A stretch of DNA of 12,893 bases from Massilia sp. Its GTDB lineage: Bacteria > Pseudomonadota > Gammaproteobacteria > Burkholderiales > Burkholderiaceae_D. Below the pieces are notes generated by a model, which worked only from the letters and a program-made list of their open reading frames with translations, was not told the origin of the DNA and searched no databases. Location of the stretch: NCBI GenBank assembly GCA_003484545.1, contig DNCF01000505.1, positions 1-12,893 on the forward strand, given 5' to 3'. Position 1 is the first letter of the stretch. Every line of letters begins with the position of its first letter. The position numbers and the translations under genes are program-made. This document shows positions 7,271 to 12,703 of this stretch, piece by piece.

Positions 7271-7471
7271 ATGAAAATCTTCGTAGCCATCGCCTTCATC
7301 CTGATCATCGCCAGCCTCGGCTCGGCCCTGTTCTTCCTGATGCGGGACAAGGGCCGCAGCAACCGCACGGTGCAGGCGCTGGCGATGCGGGTCGGCCTGT
7401 CGATCACCCTGTTCCTGATCGTACTCGCATCCTACAAGCTGGGCTGGATCACCCCGACCGGCATCCGCTGA
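7271..7471 (+). CDS. DUF2909 two-helix ('twin transmembrane') protein
   Basis: 66-residue protein with two membrane helices (about residues 4-24 and 42-60) joined by a short basic loop (RDKGRSNRTVQALAMR), ending in GWITPTG. The ordered 'ALAMRVGLSITLFLIVL' helix and the GWI-P-G tail match DUF2909, a family found beside cytochrome oxidase genes in betaproteobacteria. Its biochemical role is unknown; a structural or assembly role in the oxidase is a guess from context. It is the only plus-strand gene inside the cluster, divergent from SURF1 across 35 bp and convergent with coxC. No strong Shine-Dalgarno is seen, although the hydrophobic pattern and GC-rich codon use are those of a real gene. Confidence 0.82.
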   Translation: MKIFVAIAFILIIASLGSALFFLMRDKGRSNRTVQALAMRVGLSITLFLIVLASYKLGWITPTGIR

Positions 7472-7484
7472 TCTTTCAAGAGAA

Positions 7485-7517
7485 ACGGGGACAGCCACCT
7501 CAGGTGACTGCCCCCGT
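7485..7517 (-). terminator. Intrinsic terminator of the coxC transcript; REP-like palindrome
   Basis: Two 16-base arms (7485-7500 and 7502-7517) around one central base. In the minus-strand RNA all 16 positions pair, two as G-U wobbles, and the stem is followed by UUUCUCUU. In the plus-strand RNA the same two positions become A-C and C-A mismatches. It begins 23 bases past the coxC stop, so it fits termination of the first operon. The arm sequence (ACGGGGaCAGcCACCT) also resembles REP palindromes mobilised by REP-associated tyrosine transposases. Confidence 0.75.
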
Positions 7518-7539
7518 CAGATCAAGCAAGCCGGCCGCT

Positions 7540-8397
7540 TTACAACCAGTACACAACGACGTACAGCCCGAGCCAGACCACGTCGACGAAGTGCCAGTAC
7601 CAGGCCGCGCCTTCGAAGCCGAAGTGGTTCTCCGGCGTGAAGTGGCCGCGCAGCACCCGGTACAGCACCACCGACAGCATGATCGCGCCCATCGTCACGT
7701 GGAAGCCGTGGAAGCCGGTCAACATGAAGAAGGTCGAGCCGTAGATGCCCGAGGTCAGCTTCAGGTTCAGTTCCTGGTAGGCGTGGATGTATTCATACGC
7801 CTGGAAGCCCATGAAGATCGCGCCCAGCAGGATGGTGGCGAACAGGAACACGGCGGTGTTGCGGCGGTGGCCGGCGCGCAGCGCGTGGTGGGCAATGGTC
7901 AGCGTCACGCCGGACAGCAGCAGCAGCGCGGTGTTGATCGTCGGGATCGGGAACGGCCCCATGGTGTTGAAGCTCTCGACCACGCCGGCCGGGCCGGTGT
8001 TGCCCCACTGGCCGGCGAAGTCGGGCCACAGGATCTTGTGGTCGAGGTCGGCCAGCCAGGGCATGGTGATCGCGCGGGCATAGAACAGCGCGCCGAAGAA
8101 GGCGGCGAAGAACATCACTTCGGAGAAGATGAACCAGCTCATCGACCAGCGGTAGGAGGTGTCGATGCGGGCGCTGTACTGGCCCGCTTCGGACTCGCCG
8201 ATGGCGTCGCCGAACCAGAAATACAGCACGGTCAGCATCGCGGCGATGCCGACCAGGCAGACCGCCGGCCCCCACGCTGCGCTGTTGACCCAGCCCGAGG
8301 CGCCGGCCATCGTCACCAGCATCGAGATGCCGCCGGCCATTGGCCACATGGAAGGGCCGGGCACGAAATAGTGCGGCGCGGTTTTTGACACACTCAT
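7540..8397 (-). CDS. coxC: Cytochrome c oxidase subunit III
   Basis: 285-residue polytopic subunit III, part of the oxidase core, which stabilises subunit I and the proton-uptake path. Seven hydrophobic segments are visible. Conserved features: FSEVMFF (E93, the lipid-pocket glutamate), 'INTALLLLSG' (154-163), LTGFHGFHVTMG (226-237) and WYWHFVDVVWLGLY (266-279). Two in-frame ATGs occur at 8403 and 8397. AGGAG at 8404-8408 directly touches the first, but lies six bases before the second, so I choose 8397. There is a gap of 69 bases after the DUF2970 gene, longer than others in this operon, and a strong terminator follows. Confidence 0.95.
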   Translation of the reverse strand: MSVSKTAPHYFVPGPSMWPMAGGISMLVTMAGASGWVNSAAWGPAVCLVGIAAMLTVLYFWFGDAIGESEAGQYSARIDTSYRWSMSWFIFSEVMFFAAFFGALFYARAITMPWLADLDHKILWPDFAGQWGNTGPAGVVESFNTMGPFPIPTINTALLLLSGVTLTIAHHALRAGHRRNTAVFLFATILLGAIFMGFQAYEYIHAYQELNLKLTSGIYGSTFFMLTGFHGFHVTMGAIMLSVVLYRVLRGHFTPENHFGFEGAAWYWHFVDVVWLGLYVVVYWL

Positions 8398-8403
8398 CTT
8401 CAT

Positions 8404-8408
8404 CTCCT
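8404..8408 (-). promoter_or_regulatory. Ribosome binding site that decides the coxC start
   Basis: AGGAG on the minus strand, spaced six bases from ATG 8397 and zero from the upstream ATG 8403. The spacing favours initiation at 8397. Confidence 0.7.
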
Positions 8409-8466
8409 AAATCAATCTTCTAATGCGTTGAATTGGATTGCTATAAGTACTCTTGCCTCTGCTGCA

Positions 8467-8682
8467 CTACTGCGCCACCGCCAACTTCACCACCAGGATC
8501 AGGACGCCGACGAAGATCAGCGCTCCGAGCAGCCCGGCGAGGATGACATGCACCGGGTTCAGGCTGGCCGCGTCGCGGTCGTAGTCGCGGCGCTTGCGCA
8601 CCCCGAAGAAGGACCAGAACACGGCTTTCATCGAGGCGCCGAAGGACGACTTGCGTTCCTCCCGCGGCGGCTGGGCGCCCAT
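8467..8682 (-). CDS. DUF2970 small membrane protein of the cox operon
   Basis: 71-residue protein: a basic N-terminal part with an amphipathic 'KAVFWSFFGVRKRRDYDRD' helix and one C-terminal membrane helix (about 46-68). The order 'WSFFGVRKR..D..' then 'NPVHVILAGLLGALIFVGVLIL' matches DUF2970, a family of unknown function seen in betaproteobacterial cox operons between ctaG and coxC. ATG 8682 overlaps the ctaG stop by one base (TGATG), so translation is coupled. The frame is open upstream within ctaG, but that part reads as a shadow of ctaG. It may be a small structural subunit of the oxidase, comparable in size to subunit IV of other bacterial oxidases; this is inference. Confidence 0.87.
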   Translation of the reverse strand: MGAQPPREERKSSFGASMKAVFWSFFGVRKRRDYDRDAASLNPVHVILAGLLGALIFVGVLILVVKLAVAQ

Positions 8683-9236
8683 CAGTTGGCCGCGACCGCG
8701 CCGGCGATCTCGAAGAAGGTGTACGACAGCGTGATGTTCTTCACTTCCTTCGGCAGCGCCGGGTCGATGAAGAATACCACCGGCATCTGGCGCGCTTCGT
8801 TCGGCTTCATGACCTGCTCGCGGAAGCAGAAGCACTCGACCTTCTTGAAGTGCGGCGTGGCCGACTGCGGCGCATAGCTCGGGATCGCCTGCGCCTTGAC
8901 CGCCTTGGCCTGGGTGTTGACGACCTCGTAGACCACGGTCGCCAGCTCGCCCGGATGGACCTCGATGCTGCGCTGGGTCGGGCGGAAGCGCCACGGTCCC
9001 TGGGAATTGCCGTCCAGCTCGATCGTGATGGTGCGGGTCAGGTCGACCTGGGTGTTCGCCGGGCGCTCGACGGTACCGTCCTGGCGCGTCAGCACGTTCA
9101 CGCCCAGTACCTCGCAGATCTGGCGGTAGACCGGCACCAGCGCGTAGCCGAAGCCGAACATCGCCACCGCCACCACCACCAGCTTGGTGAAGGTGGCGCG
9201 GTTCAGCCGCAGGCGGGTGTCGTTATCGTAGGCCAC
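8682..9236 (-). CDS. ctaG: CtaG/Cox11 copper chaperone for CuB
   Basis: 184-residue membrane-anchored chaperone that delivers copper to the CuB site in subunit I. One membrane helix (about 18-36, 'VVVAVAMFGFGYALVPVY') precedes a periplasmic immunoglobulin-like domain. Copper ligands are present: C135 and C137 in ECFCF, plus conserved C41 near the membrane (RQICEVLGVN). 'WRFRPTQRSIEVHPGE' (82-97) and 'MPVVFFIDPAL' (151-161) are family signatures. The start is GTG 9236, one base after the stop of the 42-aa gene; no ATG fits the domain boundary, and the ribosome site is weak, which suggests reinitiation. Its stop overlaps the DUF2970 start. Confidence 0.95.
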   Translation of the reverse strand: MAYDNDTRLRLNRATFTKLVVVAVAMFGFGYALVPVYRQICEVLGVNVLTRQDGTVERPANTQVDLTRTITIELDGNSQGPWRFRPTQRSIEVHPGELATVVYEVVNTQAKAVKAQAIPSYAPQSATPHFKKVECFCFREQVMKPNEARQMPVVFFIDPALPKEVKNITLSYTFFEIAGAVAAN

Positions 9237-9237
9237 G

Positions 9238-9366
9238 TCAGCTCAGCCAGAGGCGCTTGAGGATCACCGAGGCGAAGAAGAACGCGGCGATCGCCACCAG
9301 GAGCAGGGCAATGCGCAGGTTGCCCCGCTTGCCCTGCTGCTGCGACGGTTTGCGCTGCGCGTTCAT
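9238..9366 (-). CDS. Small cytochrome oxidase assembly/accessory membrane protein (42 aa)
   Basis: 42-residue protein: a basic, Gln-rich cytoplasmic start (NAQRKPSQQQGKRGN) and one membrane helix (about 17-36), ending in KRLWLS. ATG 9366 overlaps the coxA stop by one base (TGATG) and the stop is one base before ctaG. Genes of this size and shape between coxA and ctaG are a regular feature of betaproteobacterial cox operons and are annotated as small oxidase assembly proteins. Function is not established. A role with CtaG in CuB insertion into subunit I fits its position, but is inference. The frame continues open far into coxA as an out-of-frame shadow. Confidence 0.85.
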   Translation of the reverse strand: MNAQRKPSQQQGKRGNLRIALLLVAIAAFFFASVILKRLWLS

Positions 9367-10967
9367 CACTTCACCAGCGGCGGGGTTTCGAAGGTGTGGA
9401 ACGGCGCCGGGCTCGGCACGGTCCACTCCAGGCCTTCCGCGCCTTCCCACGGCTTCGCTTCCGCTTTCGCGCCGCCGCGGATGGTCGGCAGCACCACCGC
9501 GAACAGGAAGTAGACCTGCGACAGGCCGAAGCCGAAGGCGCCCACCGACACGATCATGTTGAAGTCGGTGAACTGGGTCGCGTAGTCGGCGTAGCGGCGC
9601 GGCATGCCGGCCAGGCCCAGGAAGTGCATCGGGAAGAAGGTGATGTTGAACGTAATCAAGGAAAGCCAGAAGTGCCACTTGCCGCGGCCTTCCGGATACA
9701 TGTGGCCGGTCCACTTCGGCGCCCAGTAGTAGAAGCCGGCGAACAGCGCGAACAGCGAGCCGGCCACCAGCACGTAGTGGAAGTGGGCCACCACGTAATA
9801 GGTGTCGTGGACCTGGATGTCGATCGGGGTCACGGCCAGGATCAGGCCGGTGAAGCCGCCCATCGTGAAGACGAAGATAAAGCCGACCGCGAACAGCATC
9901 GGCGTCTCGAAGGTCATCGAACCGCGCCACATGGTGGCGACCCAGTTGAACACCTTCACGCCGGTCGGCACCGCGATCAGCATGGTGGCGTACATGAAGA
10001 ACAGCTGGCTGGTCACCGGCATGCCGGTGGTGAACATGTGGTGGGCCCAGACGATGAACGACAGCACGGCGATCGAGGCGGTCGCGTAGACCATCGAGGC
10101 ATAGCCGAACAGGGGCTTGCGGGCAAAGGCCGGGATGATCTGCGAGACGATGCCGAAGGCCGGCAGGATCATGATGTAGACCTCGGGGTGGCCGAAGAAC
10201 CAGAAGATGTGCTGGTACATGACCGGGTCGCCGCCGCCGGCGGCGTTGAAGAACGAGGTGCCGAAGTGGCGGTCGGTCAGGGTCATGGTGATGGCGCCCG
10301 CCAGCACCGGCATCACGGCGATCAGGAGGAAGGCGGTGATCAGCCAGGTCCAGCAGAACATCGGCATCTTCATCAGGGTCATGCCCGGCGCGCGCATGTT
10401 CAGGATGGTGACGATGATGTTGATCGAACCCATGATCGAGGACGCGCCCATGATGTGCATGGCGAAGATCGCCATGTCCATGCCCGGGCCCATCTGGGTC
10501 GACAGCGGTGCGTACAGGGTCCAGCCGGCGGCGGTGGCGCCGCCCGGCGAGAAGAACGAACCGGCCAGCAGGATCGCGGCCGGCGGCAGCAGCCAGAACG
10601 AGAAGTTGTTCATGCGCGCGAAGGCCATGTCGGACGCGCCCACCTGCAGCGGGATCATCCAGTTCGCGAAGCCCACGAAGGCCGGCATGATCGCGCCGAA
10701 CACCATCACCAGGCCGTGCATGGTGGTGAGCTGGTTGAAGAACTCGGGACGGAAGAACTGCAGGCCCGGCTGGAACAGCTCGGTGCGGATCATCAGCGCC
10801 AGCACGCCGCCCGAGAGCAGCATGATGAACGAGAACCATAAATACAGGGTGCCGATGTCCTTGTGGTTGGTGGCGAACAGCCAGCGCCGCAGGCCGTGCG
10901 GGTGGTCGTGCGCGTGGTCGTGGCCGTGGTGATCGTCGTGGGCGTGATCGAGAGTGCTGGTAGTCAT
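9366..10967 (-). CDS. coxA: Cytochrome c oxidase subunit I
   Basis: 533-residue catalytic subunit that reduces O2 at the haem a3-CuB centre and pumps protons. Twelve membrane helices are evident. Ligands: H84 (TTMHG) and H397 for haem a; H395 (AHFHYV) for haem a3; H260 with Y264 (GHPEVY, the cross-linked pair) and H309/H310 (WAHH) for CuB. E262, the K-path region PTGVK (K338) and the D-path entrance D113 with N120/N121 are present, so it is an A-type oxidase. The first 24 residues contain nine histidines and five aspartates, a cytoplasmic metal-binding-like tail. AGGA lies seven bases before ATG 10967. The stop overlaps the next gene by one base. Confidence 0.98.
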   Translation of the reverse strand: MTTSTLDHAHDDHHGHDHAHDHPHGLRRWLFATNHKDIGTLYLWFSFIMLLSGGVLALMIRTELFQPGLQFFRPEFFNQLTTMHGLVMVFGAIMPAFVGFANWMIPLQVGASDMAFARMNNFSFWLLPPAAILLAGSFFSPGGATAAGWTLYAPLSTQMGPGMDMAIFAMHIMGASSIMGSINIIVTILNMRAPGMTLMKMPMFCWTWLITAFLLIAVMPVLAGAITMTLTDRHFGTSFFNAAGGGDPVMYQHIFWFFGHPEVYIMILPAFGIVSQIIPAFARKPLFGYASMVYATASIAVLSFIVWAHHMFTTGMPVTSQLFFMYATMLIAVPTGVKVFNWVATMWRGSMTFETPMLFAVGFIFVFTMGGFTGLILAVTPIDIQVHDTYYVVAHFHYVLVAGSLFALFAGFYYWAPKWTGHMYPEGRGKWHFWLSLITFNITFFPMHFLGLAGMPRRYADYATQFTDFNMIVSVGAFGFGLSQVYFLFAVVLPTIRGGAKAEAKPWEGAEGLEWTVPSPAPFHTFETPPLVK

Positions 10968-10985
10968 GTCAGTATCCTGAGAAAC

Positions 10986-12176
10986 TTATTGCTTGCTACG
11001 TGCAGCCAGAACCTCGGCCGGTTGAACGATGTTTTCCGCGGCCTTGTTCGACCAGGTATTGCGGGTGTAGGTGATGACGGCGGCGATGTCCGAATCGGAC
11101 AGCTGCTTCCACGGCGGCATCGCGCCCGGATAGGCCGGGGTGTCCTGGCCGTTGAGCAGCACCTCGATCTGGTGGCCCTTCTCGCCGTTCACGACGGGCG
11201 AACCGTCGAGCGGCGCGAAGGCGTTCGGCAGGCCCTTGCCGTTCGCCTGGTGGCAGGCGACGCAGTTGGCGGCGTACACGGCTTCACCCTTGGTCTTGAG
11301 TTCGTCGATGGTCCAGACCTTGTTCGGATCGTCGGCCAGCGCGGCCATTTTCTTCTTCTCGCCGGCGACCCAGTCAGTGTACTCCTCGGCACTCACGACG
11401 CGCACCACGATCGGCATGAAGGCGTGGTCCTTGCCGCACAGCTCGACGCAGTTGCCGCGGTAGACGCCGACCTTGTCGGCCTTGAACCAGCCGTCGCGCA
11501 CGAAACCGGGAATCGCGTCCTGCTTGATGGCGAAGGCCGGAATGGTCCAGGCGTGGATCACGTCGTTGGCGGTGAACACCATGCGGATCTTCTTGCCGAC
11601 CGGGACCACCATCTCGTTGTCGACTTCGAGCAGGTAGTTCTCGCCGCGCGCCTCGGTGGCGGCGACGCCTGGCTCGCCGATCTGGCTGCGTGGGGTGGCC
11701 AGGTTCGACAGGAAGCTGATGCCCTCGCCTTCGCCCTTCAGGTAGTCGTAGCCCCACTTCCACTGCATGCCGGTGGCCTTGATGGTGATGTCGGCGTTCG
11801 AGGTGTCCTTCAGCGCGATCACGGTCTTGGTGGCGGGCAGCGCCATGCCGATGACGATCAGGAAGGGAACGACGGTCCAGGCGATCTCGACGGCGGTCGA
11901 TTCGTGGAAGGTGGCGGGTTTGTGGCCCAGGGATTTGCGGTGCTTGAACACCGAATAGAACATGACGCCGAAGACGCCGATGAAGATGACCAGGCAGACG
12001 ATCATCATCCAGTTGTGCAAGCTGTAGATGTCAGCGCCGACGCCAGTCACGGGAGGCTGCATGTTCAACTGGTGTTCCACCGGCCGCCCCGTGATGACCG
12101 GGTCAGCCAGTGCCGGGATGCTGGTCCATACCGCGAGACCGAGCATCAAGGCGTGAAGTCGCTTTGCATATGTCAT
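10986..12176 (-). CDS. coxB: Cytochrome c oxidase subunit II with fused cytochrome c domain (caa3-type)
   Basis: 396 residues. A signal peptide (MTYAKRLHAL...SIPALA, cleaved near residue 24) is followed by two membrane helices (about 54-77 and 95-117) and the CuA cupredoxin domain, with H208, C243, E245, C247, H251 and M254 (GNCVELCGKDHAFM). The aromatic electron-entry patch MQWKWGYDY (137-145) is present. After a linker comes a class I cytochrome c domain: CVACH (C305, C308, H309) with M353 in GAMPPW as the likely axial ligand. Electrons would pass from external cytochrome c through the fused haem c to CuA. I choose ATG 12176 (GGGGA four bases upstream) because it gives the signal peptide directly; an ATG at 12257 would add 27 residues before it. 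First gene of the operon, about 268 nt after the predicted transcription start. Confidence 0.97.
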   Translation of the reverse strand: MTYAKRLHALMLGLAVWTSIPALADPVITGRPVEHQLNMQPPVTGVGADIYSLHNWMMIVCLVIFIGVFGVMFYSVFKHRKSLGHKPATFHESTAVEIAWTVVPFLIVIGMALPATKTVIALKDTSNADITIKATGMQWKWGYDYLKGEGEGISFLSNLATPRSQIGEPGVAATEARGENYLLEVDNEMVVPVGKKIRMVFTANDVIHAWTIPAFAIKQDAIPGFVRDGWFKADKVGVYRGNCVELCGKDHAFMPIVVRVVSAEEYTDWVAGEKKKMAALADDPNKVWTIDELKTKGEAVYAANCVACHQANGKGLPNAFAPLDGSPVVNGEKGHQIEVLLNGQDTPAYPGAMPPWKQLSDSDIAAVITYTRNTWSNKAAENIVQPAEVLAARSKQ

Positions 12177-12450
12177 GTTGTCCCCAACCACCCAAAATAA
12201 GAATATTTTTAAACGGTCAGCGTTTCCATGAACGAACCGCCGCCGCTCCGAAACCATTACGCAAGTGGCTCCCGGACGGCACGCGGAAATGGCACGCGAC
12301 GGACGTTAGCCGTACCGCGGCCACCAGCAAAGCAAAACACACTGACGGGGCGCGGAACTTGCTGATGCTGCTTTTCAATTTTCTATTTTTTCTTCTGTTT
12401 TGCCTGTTTTTTCAGCGTTTATGGCGCTACAGACGAAAAAATAGTCATTG
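12177..12450 (-). promoter_or_regulatory. Long untranslated leader of the cox operon
   Basis: No conserved gene is visible here. On the minus strand this is the predicted 5' leader of coxB. It starts with an A-rich, purine-rich stretch (complement of the T-rich 12371-12414), passes through GC-rich sequence with an 8-bp direct repeat GGCACGCG (12278-12285 and 12291-12298), and ends with a small AAACG-CTGAC-CGTTT stem (12211-12225) about 35 bases before the start codon. No known riboswitch is recognised. Its length allows post-transcriptional control, which is not shown by the sequence itself. Confidence 0.45.
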
Positions 12451-12480
12451 ATTATACTCAAATCGCTAATTTTTATTCAA
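12451..12480 (-). promoter_or_regulatory. Sigma-70 promoter of the coxB operon
   Basis: Minus strand: -35 TTGAAT (12475-12480), 18-bp AT-rich spacer, -10 TATAAT (12451-12456, perfect consensus). Transcription would start near 12444. It lies in an AT-rich pocket of otherwise GC-rich DNA and points at the first cox gene. An inverted repeat overlaps the -35 box. Confidence 0.75.
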
Positions 12481-12492
12481 GGAAAATCCTTG
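12478..12492. promoter_or_regulatory. Inverted repeat overlapping the coxB -35 box
   Basis: CAAGGA-AAA-TCCTTG, perfect 6-bp arms with a 3-bp centre. Three of its bases lie within the -35 hexamer, a position from which a bound dimer could repress or activate. The cognate regulator is unknown. Confidence 0.4.
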
Positions 12493-12501
12493 CCATGCCG
12501 C

Positions 12502-12523
12502 ATGCATGTGATATGCATGTGAT
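12502..12523. repeat. Two perfect 11-bp tandem repeats upstream of the coxB promoter
   Basis: ATGCATGTGAT occurs twice with no gap (12502-12512, 12513-12523), so the copies lie one helical turn apart on the same DNA face, about 22 bp upstream of the -35 box. The pair contains ATGCAT-N5-ATGCAT, the same half-site spacing as the NsrR consensus, although the usual TT-N-AA centre is missing. A regulatory role is inferred. Confidence 0.5.
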
Positions 12524-12586
12524 GCGACACAGCACGATAGATTGCCACCAATACTGGCGAAACGCTACTGGTATCGATGCCTGTAG

Positions 12587-12649
12587 CCGTAGGGTGGGCA
12601 CGCCGCACCTACGCGGAACGCGGCACTGCGTTGGCGTGGTGACCAACGC
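12587..12649. repeat. REP-like element with hairpin, between the bioC-like gene and coxB
   Basis: CCGTAGGGTGGGCAC (12587-12601) matches the element in SURF1 in 14 of 15 bases, and ACGCGG follows at the corresponding distance. Next to it is a hairpin GCGTTGG-8 nt-CCAACGC (12628-12634 and 12643-12649). No U-tract follows on either strand, so it is not a standard terminator. The rest of 12493-12703 holds no gene that I can support. Confidence 0.5.
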
Positions 12650-12703
12650 GCCTTCCGCCGTGCGCCGGTGCCTCCCGGTATGCTCCGGGGACTCTTCCTG
12701 GAC

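Noticed and set aside
8398..8403. CoxC start two codons earlier at ATG 8403
   Set aside because: The only ribosome site (AGGAG) directly abuts that ATG, leaving no spacing; ATG 8397 has six bases.
8683..8994. N-terminal extension of the DUF2970 protein to 8994
   Set aside because: This is a shadow of ctaG in another frame; the TGATG overlap at 8682 marks the real start.
9238..10839. A long minus-strand frame continuing upstream from the 42-aa protein
   Set aside because: The upstream part is an out-of-frame shadow of coxA, rich in Arg, His, Pro and Asp; only the last 42 codons after ATG 9366 look like a protein.
9396..10841. A 481-codon plus-strand frame opposite coxA
   Set aside because: High-GC antisense shadow of coxA with heavy Glu/His/Arg/Gly bias and no hydrophobic or domain structure.
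12177..12257. Extension of CoxB by 27 residues from ATG 12257
   Set aside because: It would bury the clear signal peptide that begins at 12176, and it lacks a ribosome site; the shorter start has GGGGA at a workable distance.
12371..12416. T-rich plus-strand tract as a rho-independent terminator
   Set aside because: No GC-rich stem directly precedes it and no plus-strand gene leads into it; better explained as part of the AT-rich promoter and leader region.
12628..12649. Hairpin as the terminator of the BioC-like gene
   Set aside because: Perfect 7-bp stem but no U-tract on the minus strand; kept only as part of a repeat element.
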